NCBI RefSeq assembly: GCF_900109075.1
Contig: NZ_FNYS01000027.1
Span: forward strand, 1-43,499
From: Myroides marinus
GTDB lineage: Bacteria; Bacteroidota; Bacteroidia; Flavobacteriales; Flavobacteriaceae
DNA: 43,499 nucleotides
Direction: 5' to 3'
The position numbers were made by a program, and so were the translations under genes. The notes beneath the pieces were generated by a model. It saw only the letters and a program-made list of their open reading frames with translations. It did no database searches and was not told where the DNA came from. Below, piece after piece: positions 25,295 to 32,659 of this stretch. Within the stretch, counting starts at the first letter, position 1; each line of letters begins with the position of its first letter.

Positions 25295-26272
25295 CTACTC
25301 CATCACAATCACTAATCGCTGTCCGCTATCTAAAGGTATATCCCACACCTCGCTAATCTCTTGCCAATTATAACTCACAGTATCTAAACGAAGCTTACCC
25401 TTCACAGCCAAATCAAACGCTTCAGGTAACAATACTTTAAAGAATCGCACAGTCTCCTCTTCTGTCCAACTGCCAATACCGGAACCCAGTAGCATAATAT
25501 CTGTTCCTCTTAGAATAGAAGAAGACAGTTCCATTAGATCTCCAGACATCGCTCCTACATTGACAAAGCGAGTTCTATGCTGATAGGTTCCCTTCCCTTT
25601 TAATGCAGTTAAAATAGCCGATGCGCTATCTCCCCATAGGTAATCTATCACAACATCAATGGGAGTTTGTTCATGTATCTCTTTAAATACTTGGATTAGT
25701 TCAGTTTGATTTCCATTAAGTACAATAACCTCATCAGCACCTAACGTTTTAAGATGCGATAATGCTTGTGTATTACGTCCTGTCACGATTACTTTACTTG
25801 CCCCATAATGCTTAGCCAGTTGCACAGCCACTTGTCCTGTCACACCAGTAGCTCCATTGATTAATACTACTTCACCTTTTTGGAGTTTAGCTCTTAAAAG
25901 CATCGCTATTACCGATCCCATAAGTGCATTAGGAAGTGCCGAAGCCAATGCTAGATCAATACCTTTAGGCAGTGGTACTACCTGATCTTTATTGACCACA
26001 GCATATTCCGACAACATACCACTCAGCCCAAAACCATACACCATCGTTCCATTCTCAAGCGCTCCTACTCCATCTGTTCCTATCACAAAAGGGGCAAATG
26101 GCTTACTGCTTACTGAGTAATGTTTACTACTTGCTATAGCTCTATCCAAGTTTTTAATAGATGCTGCCTTCACGCGCATTAGTACTTGCTCTGGTGAGTT
26201 AATCTCTACCTCTTTAAAATCGGTTGTATATACAGGAGTTTGTCCTTTTTCTTTTACGATAACTGCTTTCAT
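25295..26272 (-). CDS. Zinc-independent quinone oxidoreductase (MDR superfamily)
   Basis: A 325-residue medium-chain reductase of the quinone oxidoreductase type. The N-terminal GroES-like domain lacks the catalytic zinc cysteine pattern of true alcohol dehydrogenases. The NAD(P)H-binding fold has NGATGVTGQVAVQLAKHYGA (from residue 139), where GxTGxxG-type glycines bind the dinucleotide, and then VIVTGRN, an Arg that fits NADPH. The product likely reduces quinones or enones in the cytoplasm. It follows the Crp/Fnr regulator by 69 bases on the same strand. Confidence 0.9.
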   Translation of the reverse strand: MKAVIVKEKGQTPVYTTDFKEVEINSPEQVLMRVKAASIKNLDRAIASSKHYSVSSKPFAPFVIGTDGVGALENGTMVYGFGLSGMLSEYAVVNKDQVVPLPKGIDLALASALPNALMGSVIAMLLRAKLQKGEVVLINGATGVTGQVAVQLAKHYGASKVIVTGRNTQALSHLKTLGADEVIVLNGNQTELIQVFKEIHEQTPIDVVIDYLWGDSASAILTALKGKGTYQHRTRFVNVGAMSGDLMELSSSILRGTDIMLLGSGIGSWTEEETVRFFKVLLPEAFDLAVKGKLRLDTVSYNWQEISEVWDIPLDSGQRLVIVME

Positions 26273-26341
26273 ATCTTACATTTTTAATGATGTAAAATTA
26301 CAGCAGACACTTACCCTTATACGATAACATTTGTTATCAAA

Positions 26342-26914
26342 TTAGCCCTTTACAAGCTTACTTTTAATACGGCTCAAGTGAACCTTAGACACCCCAATAT
26401 ACGAGGCGATGTAGTGTTGAGGAATGCGTTTGATGAGTTCAGGGCGAGTCTCATACAGTTTTAGATAACGCTGCTCAGGAGTAGATTGTACAAAAGAAAG
26501 ACTGTGATTCACATAGTCAAACGTACGTTGGAAGATCACATCGATAAACAAATCTCTATAAGCAGGTATCGCTAAAGACTCTTCTAATAGCGGTCCGATA
26601 TCCTCTTTATCTGCTACCCAAACCTCAGTAGGTTCTATTGTTTCTAAAGTAAACTTGCTTGGCACTGCTTTCCAGAAACTCTCGATAGAAGACACCATAC
26701 TATTCTCTAAGAAAAACTGGAACGTTACTTCCTGTCCATCCTTATTCAGCCACACACGCATAGCTCCTTTCTCAACCCAAAATACCTTATGCGCCACCTC
26801 TCCTTCTGCTAACAATACTTTCTTAGCGGCATAAGTCTCCTGTCTAAAATAAGGCTTATACGCATTAATAAACTCTTGACTAATTAATGACTCTCTATCT
26901 ATTTTCTCAAACAT
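26342..26914 (-). CDS. Crp/Fnr-family transcriptional regulator
   Basis: A protein of 190 residues with the start chosen at 26914 (MFEKIDRESL); an in-frame ATG at 26947 would overlap the upstream gene and adds a hydrophobic leader unusual for the family. It has a cyclic-nucleotide-binding-fold domain (AEGEVAHKVFWVEKGAMRVW with KDGQEVTFQFF) but no typical cAMP-binding RxS. The C-terminal helix is of the short Bacteroidota kind, with IASYIGVSKVHLSRIKSKL. It follows the DUF3024-like gene by 17 bases and may be part of the hipBA transcript. Confidence 0.9.
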   Translation of the reverse strand: MFEKIDRESLISQEFINAYKPYFRQETYAAKKVLLAEGEVAHKVFWVEKGAMRVWLNKDGQEVTFQFFLENSMVSSIESFWKAVPSKFTLETIEPTEVWVADKEDIGPLLEESLAIPAYRDLFIDVIFQRTFDYVNHSLSFVQSTPEQRYLKLYETRPELIKRIPQHYIASYIGVSKVHLSRIKSKLVKG

Positions 26915-26931
26915 AAAATGCGTATTTATTA

Positions 26932-27273
26932 CTAACCAAAAAAACACCCATAAGGATCTTTTCTTATCTCTTCAAATATTTGATCTAAATCTTTAACTTC
27001 TAACAAAGGATCATATAATTGCCATTTTCCATTCGCTCTTAACCAATACAATTTCCAAATTTTCTGTGTCCCAATGAACTTAAACTTAGCGAAAGGGTGT
27101 CTTCGAATAATACTCGGATCCATCCAATCAGGTCTTACTTCTACCAATATATAGCTATTTCCATCTTTATCAAAATCGTTATCTAACTTCTTTCTGATTT
27201 CAGGATCATCAGATCGCAACGATTCCACAAATTGTTTTATACGTTCCTCATCAAAATCTACTATCTTTCCCAT
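26932..27273 (-). CDS. DUF3024-like protein
   Basis: A 113-residue soluble protein with FAKFKFIGTQKIWKLYWLRA and WQLYDP, a pattern I recall for DUF3024. It lacks a signal peptide and a membrane helix. Function unknown. It starts 10 bases after the hipA stop and so appears to be part of the hipBA operon. Confidence 0.7.
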   Translation of the reverse strand: MGKIVDFDEERIKQFVESLRSDDPEIRKKLDNDFDKDGNSYILVEVRPDWMDPSIIRRHPFAKFKFIGTQKIWKLYWLRANGKWQLYDPLLEVKDLDQIFEEIRKDPYGCFFG

Positions 27274-27283
27274 AGAACCTTTT

Positions 27284-28528
27284 TTAAATATAAAATGCAG
27301 CTTGCATTACTTCTTGTTCTCCTCTTGAAATTCCAATACTATCAGCCATTACCCTCCATTGACTAACAGCTTGAATTACTTCTTCTATAATAATAGTCAT
27401 TTGTTTATCATTTAACCTAAAATATTCACCAACACTCTTCGCTAACTCAAAATCCAGAGCATTGTTATCCATATCAATATTTAATGATAATCCATCTTTG
27501 TCTATCGAAGGATTAAGATCATATGCAGGAGATAATACCCAGCCCTCTTTAGTCAATAAAAAACCGTGATTTCTCAAATGATCATCAGTATTAGAAATAG
27601 CTATATTAAACACCATTCTTCGCCAAAGTTCTTCAAGATTTTTATTGATATCAAAACCATAATTCTGAATACACTCTACAATATCCAAATAGCTTACAAC
27701 ATTTTCTTTGAGTGTGCTTTCATTATTCCCTGTTAGTGTCATTGCTGAAATAAAATGAATCCGATTTTTTCCTACACGATCAAATCTCTTTGTAAAAAAT
27801 GTATGATATGCTCCACTAATCTTTTCTATCCTACACTCAGCCATATTGATTCCAGCTTTTTTAGCTAATTGATAAGTCAAGAACTCCCATGCTCCTTTAT
27901 CAATAGTATCATTCTTAGAAGGAAACTTAGCTATCCACAAATCTTTCTTATCATCTAAAACATTAGCCTTTGGTCTCGCTCCTCCCAAAGAAGATCCTGG
28001 TGTGATTAATACTTTTAGCCAATGATTTAGCACATCATTACTTACGTCATTCTCATAGTCTACTACTGCCTGTTGTATTTCTCTTACAGTTGACCATGGA
28101 GGTGTAGATTGTTTACTATCATTATCTAAGAATTCTCCATCTTTATTTAATTTGAAACGCAATGCTCCCATTCTTGTTTCATCATATACACCTAACAGAT
28201 AATCAATATCATATAATGTTTTTGCTTTCTCACCGCTCTCCTTTGCTCGTTGTGCTTCTCTGCGTTTCATTAGTGTACGTCCCCAAGTATCTGGCATACT
28301 GTCTAAAAAAGCACCAAAGTTCTCTGTTTTATTTGAAAATTGCTTTCCTGTATAAAACTGAATATCGGGATCTATCAATAAATGTCCCTTTGACATTAAC
28401 CAAGCTCTATCATACTCAAAACTAAAAGCTTTACGTCCTTTCGCTTGATGAGCGGATAACACACCGATCAACTCAGACTCAAGCATTCCTACCCAGTCTG
28501 CATATATATAAATATCTGTCTTATCCAT
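27284..28528 (-). CDS. hipA: HipA-family serine/threonine kinase toxin (copy 2)
   Basis: A 414-residue HipA kinase, intact at all visible key sites: PGSSLGGARPK (177-187, Ser180 at the position of E. coli Ser150), the catalytic loop NTDDHLRN (313-320, Asp315 and Asn320), and Asp337 in SPAYDL. The N-terminal domain has FGAFLDSMPDTWGRTLMKRR, typical of the long HipA subgroup. It is clearly different from copy 1, so the two are not recent duplicates. It starts 7 bases after hipB. The genes downstream (DUF3024-like, Crp/Fnr) follow closely. Confidence 0.93.
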   Translation of the reverse strand: MDKTDIYIYADWVGMLESELIGVLSAHQAKGRKAFSFEYDRAWLMSKGHLLIDPDIQFYTGKQFSNKTENFGAFLDSMPDTWGRTLMKRREAQRAKESGEKAKTLYDIDYLLGVYDETRMGALRFKLNKDGEFLDNDSKQSTPPWSTVREIQQAVVDYENDVSNDVLNHWLKVLITPGSSLGGARPKANVLDDKKDLWIAKFPSKNDTIDKGAWEFLTYQLAKKAGINMAECRIEKISGAYHTFFTKRFDRVGKNRIHFISAMTLTGNNESTLKENVVSYLDIVECIQNYGFDINKNLEELWRRMVFNIAISNTDDHLRNHGFLLTKEGWVLSPAYDLNPSIDKDGLSLNIDMDNNALDFELAKSVGEYFRLNDKQMTIIIEEVIQAVSQWRVMADSIGISRGEQEVMQAAFYI

Positions 28529-28535
28529 AGCTATA

Positions 28536-28817
28536 TTACAACAATTCTAAATCCTGTAACTTTCTACCAAATACATCATCCTCTGCTAATTTCAAAAAAT
28601 CATCTTGTAATCCCAATACTCTCAACACATTAAAATAAGCTCCCATAGCCACACTGGCATCACCTTTTTCGATTAAATGCAAAGTAGAACGTGCTATCCC
28701 AGCTCGCTCAGCTACTTGTATCGCGGTCAACTTTCTTCGCTTACGAGCAAGCTTGATATTCTCTCCCATTTTCTCTAATAAAGATATATATTTAGGTAGT
28801 ACAACTTGTTTCTTCAT
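28536..28817 (-). CDS. hipB: HipB-like antitoxin, XRE-family regulator (copy 2)
   Basis: A 93-residue protein with a helix-turn-helix at residues 12-70, including LARKRRKLTAIQVAERAGIA and STLHLIEKGDASVAMGAY. It neutralises HipA and represses the operon by analogy with E. coli HipB. A long inverted repeat around the promoter box lies just upstream. Confidence 0.93.
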   Translation of the reverse strand: MKKQVVLPKYISLLEKMGENIKLARKRRKLTAIQVAERAGIARSTLHLIEKGDASVAMGAYFNVLRVLGLQDDFLKLAEDDVFGRKLQDLELL

Positions 28818-28821
28818 GATA

Positions 28822-28876
28822 AAATGTCCGTTATTTCAAACAAATATAATAATTATGTATGAAATAACGGACATTT
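28822..28876. promoter_or_regulatory. hipBA copy 2 promoter and operator pair
   Basis: AAATGTCCGTTATTTCA (28822-28838) and TGAAATAACGGACATTT (28860-28876) are perfect 17-base inverted repeats with a 21-base spacer. On the minus strand a TATATTTG box lies in the spacer at 28841-28848, and the distal arm covers the -33 region. The proximal arm starts 5 bases before the hipB ATG. Confidence 0.8.
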
Positions 28877-28917
28877 AAAAGAATTTTATATTATCATAAT
28901 AATTGTTTTAAAACAAC

Positions 28918-28941
28918 AAAGCCCATCAGGTGATGGGCTTT
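28918..28941 (-). terminator. Terminator of the four-helix-bundle gene
   Basis: AAAGCCCATCA (28918-28928) and TGATGGGCTTT (28931-28941) form a hairpin directly after the 133-residue gene on the minus strand. The stem resembles the terminator at 29458. Confidence 0.7.
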
Positions 28942-28949
28942 ATATTATC

Positions 28950-29351
28950 TTATTCTTCTTCTCCGTCTATAAATGTAGAAATATACTTCTCCAATTTTTC
29001 TTGATTCTCTTTTATCTTCTTAAGAATAAGATCCTCTACAACATTTAATTTATTCATTAAAGTTTCAAAATCTCTTTCTGATAACAACCCTATTCTTTGC
29101 CCAAGAATTAAACAAGTATCTAAAACTTGACACTCACTAATAACGTCACTTAAAGTGTTATCACACGTACCATCATCATAAACATAAGCCTCTATTTTTA
29201 ATGGAATCGCCAATGCAACACTTCTTATCTTCTCTGCTAAATCTGAATACCCTGTTTCTGGGTCAACGTTGACTACTTGATAAATAGAAGTAGCTAAATT
29301 CATCGCTTCTTTCCAAGCTTCTAATTCTTGATGTGGTTTTACTTTTAACAT
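28950..29351 (-). CDS. Four-helix-bundle protein (23S rRNA-intervening-sequence family)
   Basis: A 133-residue helical protein. It matches the small four-helix-bundle family first found in 23S rRNA intervening sequences, with ELEAWKEAMNLATSIYQV near the N-terminus and LAEKIRSVALAIPLKIEA in helix 2. The family's function is unknown; proteins form pentamers in known structures. It is flanked by terminators at both ends and is thus transcribed alone. There is no rRNA in the window. Confidence 0.88.
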   Translation of the reverse strand: MLKVKPHQELEAWKEAMNLATSIYQVVNVDPETGYSDLAEKIRSVALAIPLKIEAYVYDDGTCDNTLSDVISECQVLDTCLILGQRIGLLSERDFETLMNKLNVVEDLILKKIKENQEKLEKYISTFIDGEEE

Positions 29352-29457
29352 AATGAATAGTTTTTAAATTCTTCATCATTACATCCATAACAATACCAAG
29401 TTAGCCTTTTTAATATGAACAAATTGTTAGGTGAGAGTTAATATACTATATCTAAAA

Positions 29458-29491
29458 AAAGCCCATCTGAGTATTCACTCAGATGGGCTTT
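29458..29491 (-). terminator. Strong hairpin terminator
   Basis: AAAGCCCATCTGAGT (29458-29472) and ACTCAGATGGGCTTT (29477-29491) form a perfect 15-bp stem with a 4-base loop. It lies 13 bases after the 287-residue gene on the minus strand, with an A-run on the other side. Confidence 0.8.
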
Positions 29492-29503
29492 CTCTATATT
29501 GTT

Positions 29504-30367
29504 CTATATAAATACAGACGCTTTTTTATCTTTAATCTTATCTGCTACTATTGATGCCTCTTCTGACGGAATTACCTTAAGAATATCCTCTGATTTTCTA
29601 AGCTGGCTCCATAACACATGCTCAGCTGTTCCTTGTTTAGGTTCGTCAACTATCAAATAAAAATCATTCTTTTCCAACGACTTCTTATATTTTGTAGACA
29701 GATGGGCTATCACACTGATATAAGTATTTAGTCCTTTGTGTAACTTCTCTTTAGAATGAGTAAAAGACATTGCCTTAGCTCCTACCAATACCCCATTCTG
29801 ACCAACACAATCCAAATCAAATGAAGACAGTAAAGTAGGTATAGAATTATTGTCAAATTTATAATGTGTATGTACTCTATCTACTACTTTAGCGATAAGA
29901 TTATCTTCTACACGTTGTATAAACTCTTTTTCAAGCAATCTCTTTTCATCTTCTATTACTTCAGTTGTCTCGACTGTGTTATCTACAAAGAGTTTAAAAA
30001 GTTGCTTAAAATTAACCTCATCATTCTTTACTTCAATATACTTTGGTTGAGAGAACATTAAATACCCATTGGAATACTTCGCTAAGTACTCAAAATAACT
30101 CTCATTAAACTGATTTCCCACTTCTACCAAAGAATATCTATACTTCTCTAAATCTTGATTAGAGTTAAGTAATTTTGAATGTATTTCCTTTATAGTCAAA
30201 TCTAACAAACGACCATCAATATCTAAAAGAGACTTAGCTGCACTTATTTTGTGTTTTGAAAATCCTACTTGAAAATTCAAATCATTATACAAAATAAGCC
30301 CCACAGTCAGACTATCCTCAGATAGCTGATTGACTCTTACTTTTAACAATGTATAAAACGTTTTCAT
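29504..30367 (-). CDS. DUF3037-like protein of unknown function
   Basis: A 287-residue soluble protein. The N-terminal part (YTLLKVRVNQLSEDSLTVGL then ILYND) looks like the DUF3037 start, in which a strand with VGLIL follows a variable loop; this is a weak, memory-based match. The remainder is a mixed alpha/beta protein with no visible motif. Its ATG lies within the ATGA shared with the stop of an upstream small, apparently frame-disrupted gene, which suggests the two once formed a coupled pair. Confidence 0.6.
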   Translation of the reverse strand: MKTFYTLLKVRVNQLSEDSLTVGLILYNDLNFQVGFSKHKISAAKSLLDIDGRLLDLTIKEIHSKLLNSNQDLEKYRYSLVEVGNQFNESYFEYLAKYSNGYLMFSQPKYIEVKNDEVNFKQLFKLFVDNTVETTEVIEDEKRLLEKEFIQRVEDNLIAKVVDRVHTHYKFDNNSIPTLLSSFDLDCVGQNGVLVGAKAMSFTHSKEKLHKGLNTYISVIAHLSTKYKKSLEKNDFYLIVDEPKQGTAEHVLWSQLRKSEDILKVIPSEEASIVADKIKDKKASVFI

Positions 30368-30617
30368 TTTCTAATATCATTTAATATAAAACACAATGTA
30401 CTAAATACCTCCTTTAATCTTTCTTCTGCAAACAAAAAGCTATACAGCTTCTCTTCTTCTTCTATAGTCAGTTTATAAAAATCAGGCAAACAATCCTGAA
30501 TATCATCAAATTGCTCTCTTACTTTAGTTGTGCAAAGATAAAAATATTCACTTTATACTTTTTAATCAGTTCGTTTATCTCTTCTTTTTTATTCTCTATA
30601 CTCTTCTGTAAATCCAT
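30364..30617 (-). pseudogene. Frameshifted small gene upstream of the DUF3037-like gene
   Basis: On the minus strand an ATG at 30617 opens a frame MDLQKSIENKKEEINELIKK and closes soon after. A second frame then runs for about 65 codons (with REQFDDIQDCLPDFYKL and EERLKEVFSTLCFIL) and ends in TGA shared with the next ATG. Joining them by one base shift near 30540-30560 would give a helical protein of about 84 residues. I read this as a small gene broken by an indel, or a sequencing error. Confidence 0.5.
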
Positions 30618-30639
30618 TATCTACTCATTCTTATAAACT

Positions 30640-30669
30640 AAAAGAGAGTCCTTATACAGACTCTCTTTT
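30640..30669 (-). terminator. Terminator of the pentapeptide/nucleotidyltransferase cassette
   Basis: AAAAGAGAGTC (30640-30650) and GACTCTCTTTT (30659-30669) form a perfect 11-bp stem with an 8-base loop, right after the stop of the 94-residue gene. Confidence 0.75.
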
Positions 30670-30671
30670 CA

Positions 30672-30956
30672 TTATACCAATTCTTTCAGTCTTTCTATAT
30701 TCTTTCGAACACTTAACTGTAAGTCCTTATACTCTTCTGTTATATGATCTTGACTCTTATTTGCAATAAAGAATAGTTTCTCTGCAATAGTAACCAAATT
30801 ATCTCTTAACATTCCTTCTGAAATATTATTATTCATACACCAACTATCAATTGCAGGTCTTGATAAACCAGTCAACTGATGTCTAAAAGATCGTTTATTA
30901 ATAATCTTAATAACCTCTCTTTGTAAATCAACTCTACTGTTAAACTCTGCTTTCAT
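30672..30956 (-). CDS. Small helical protein downstream of nucleotidyltransferase
   Basis: A 94-residue helical protein. It begins 17 bases inside the end of the nucleotidyltransferase gene and is directly followed by a terminator. The sequence shows SRPAIDSWCMNNNISEGMLR and a C-terminal charged helix. I do not recognise the family; it could be a HEPN-like or antitoxin-like partner of the upstream enzyme. It is the last gene of the three-gene cassette. Confidence 0.65.
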   Translation of the reverse strand: MKAEFNSRVDLQREVIKIINKRSFRHQLTGLSRPAIDSWCMNNNISEGMLRDNLVTIAEKLFFIANKSQDHITEEYKDLQLSVRKNIERLKELV

Positions 30957-31569
30957 AACTTTCTAAAATTTCATTGAACCACTTATCTATTTTCTCTATT
31001 TCTTTTTCAAATAAAGATAATGTCTCACTACTAATATAATAATTAATTCCTCTTGTTGAACTAATTCTTGACATCATTAACATCTCTTTAATCCTACTAT
31101 CCAATATCAGAGGATAATCTGTTAACTTCTCAAAAGATTGTCTACTAAAAATTGGTCGTTCATAACACCCTAAAGTATAACAAGTTGAGAAATTACGTAT
31201 TGCCAAGAATATCATTGCTAAATCAAAAACAATAGAATACTCGTTACTTCTCATCGAATCTACACTCTCATCAAATAACTTCTTGAACTTTATCAAATCA
31301 GCTTTACAAGCACTATACTTAGACGGCTTCCCTAAACTAAGTAAAAAATCCTCTCCTGATGAATATACCAACTTAGACTCATAATATAAATGCCAAGCAA
31401 AAGGATTACCTTCCTTAAACATTTCTTCTATTCTACTTGGAGTATACAATGAGTATTTATTAGGATCTATATCTTGCATATTTTCATCACTAATCAGCAA
31501 CAAGTCAACATCTGAGTATTGATCAATCTCACCTCTTACTACTGATCCAAATATATATATATTCTTCAT
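30940..31569 (-). CDS. Nucleotidyltransferase (MNT-like) with helical C-terminus
   Basis: A 209-residue protein with a pol-beta nucleotidyltransferase start: G8S9-VVRG-…-S19D20VD22L. Asp20 and Asp22 are the catalytic metal ligands expected for the GSxxxGxxxxxSDVDL signature of minimal nucleotidyltransferases. The C-terminal two thirds are helical, with SMRSNEYSIVFDLAMIFLAI and RN, like a HEPN or kanamycin-nucleotidyltransferase C-terminal domain, although no clear R-x4-6-H is present. Its start overlaps the pentapeptide gene by 4 bases (ATGA) and its end overlaps the next gene, so all three are coupled. Confidence 0.8.
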   Translation of the reverse strand: MKNIYIFGSVVRGEIDQYSDVDLLLISDENMQDIDPNKYSLYTPSRIEEMFKEGNPFAWHLYYESKLVYSSGEDFLLSLGKPSKYSACKADLIKFKKLFDESVDSMRSNEYSIVFDLAMIFLAIRNFSTCYTLGCYERPIFSRQSFEKLTDYPLILDSRIKEMLMMSRISSTRGINYYISSETLSLFEKEIEKIDKWFNEILESYESRV

Positions 31570-32615
31570 CGTCTATTATATTTTTTAATTATTATAGACA
31601 TTAGTAATCCGAAGCAAACTAGCCTACTAATTACCAAAAACAAACTTAAACCCGTTGGATAGTAGTCAAAAAAACATGGGTTTTTTAATTTTATATTAAA
31701 ATAATTTGCTGGAATTTTTATCAAAAAGATATCTAAAAAATCAGAAAATTTTGCTGTTGTTACTTCATAATAATGATAGATAGTTAAAACAAAAAAAAGT
31801 ATTAAATTTAATCTAATCAGCCTTCTTAGACTCTCTCCATTTCCCCATACAAAATCTAGAAGAAATACTTTAATCCATTTTAATCCTTGCTCGCCACGCC
31901 CTTTTAATCCTCCATATTTCTTTACATAATGCTGTTCACCTGACAACCAACTTGATTTCAAATGACTTAAGGTTGCTTCTAATTCAATAGCAACAGCTTT
32001 AGAAGCTTTTATATAATCCCCTAAAGAAGCATAATTAAGCTTCAAAGAACGTGCGAATCTAAATCTTAAATTATCCCATTTAGGAGCACATTCAAAAATC
32101 TCAAAGTCTACAAAAGTTTTTTCAAAAAGCACATAATCAAAATTACATTCCCGGTAATAAGATCCTTGTAAATTAGAATTCATAAATTTAGCTCCTTCAA
32201 ATTTACAATTAATAAAACGACAATCTTTAAAATAACAACTATCAAAAATTGTTTTCGAAAAATCTATATTCCTGAATATAAAATCTGTAGCTATACCTCT
32301 TACAAATAGGTAATTATCATACTTTATATCTTCTATATAATGATATTTCTTTCCTTCAACAAATTCAGTATTCTTAGTTGAGAACTTAATATCTTTTTTT
32401 TCAATTCTTCCTGAAGAAATTAAACATTCGTCAGCTTTTCTAAGCTTTCTCTTCTCATTTTCAATTTCATTTTCATTTTCTTCTTTAGATTTCTTCTCAC
32501 TCTTAGGAATTAAGTATAAAGACTGTAATCTATTATTTTCTTTATTAATAGATTCTGCCTCTTTGCTTTTCTTTATAACTAAATCTGCTATTTTTTCTAT
32601 TTCGTCATCATTCAT
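31566..32615 (-). CDS. Pentapeptide-repeat membrane protein
   Basis: A 349-residue protein. Residues 1-75 are a charged, probably coiled segment. Pentapeptide repeats lie at about 111-165 (for example DFSKTIFDSCYFKDCRFINC), giving a right-handed helix. Two membrane helices follow at about 266-284 (LIRLNLILFFVLTIYHYYE) and 322-344, with a 35-residue hydrophobic loop in between that could be a pore loop; no potassium-channel filter is visible. I infer a membrane effector or sensor, as in defence systems. It is separated from hsdS by 44 bases that hold a TATTTTTG promoter box. Confidence 0.75.
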   Translation of the reverse strand: MNDDEIEKIADLVIKKSKEAESINKENNRLQSLYLIPKSEKKSKEENENEIENEKRKLRKADECLISSGRIEKKDIKFSTKNTEFVEGKKYHYIEDIKYDNYLFVRGIATDFIFRNIDFSKTIFDSCYFKDCRFINCKFEGAKFMNSNLQGSYYRECNFDYVLFEKTFVDFEIFECAPKWDNLRFRFARSLKLNYASLGDYIKASKAVAIELEATLSHLKSSWLSGEQHYVKKYGGLKGRGEQGLKWIKVFLLDFVWGNGESLRRLIRLNLILFFVLTIYHYYEVTTAKFSDFLDIFLIKIPANYFNIKLKNPCFFDYYPTGLSLFLVISRLVCFGLLMSIIIKKYNRR

Positions 32616-32637
32616 AAAAACTAAAGTTAAGTTAATT

Positions 32638-32645
32638 CAAAAATA
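32638..32645 (-). promoter_or_regulatory. Promoter -7 box of the pentapeptide cassette (TATTTTTG)
   Basis: An exact TAnnTTTG on the minus strand 22 bases before the ATG at 32615, in the 44-base gap after hsdS. It suggests the cassette can be transcribed apart from the hsd genes. Confidence 0.5.
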
Positions 32646-32659
32646 TAAAAACGTAAAAA

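Noticed and set aside
26915..26947. Longer start of the Crp/Fnr gene
   Set aside because: It would overlap the upstream gene by 16 bases and add a hydrophobic leader foreign to this family.
28822..28876. CRISPR-like repeat at the hipB upstream region
   Set aside because: There is a single pair of inverted arms, not direct repeats with spacers; it is an operator. No CRISPR array was seen anywhere in the window.
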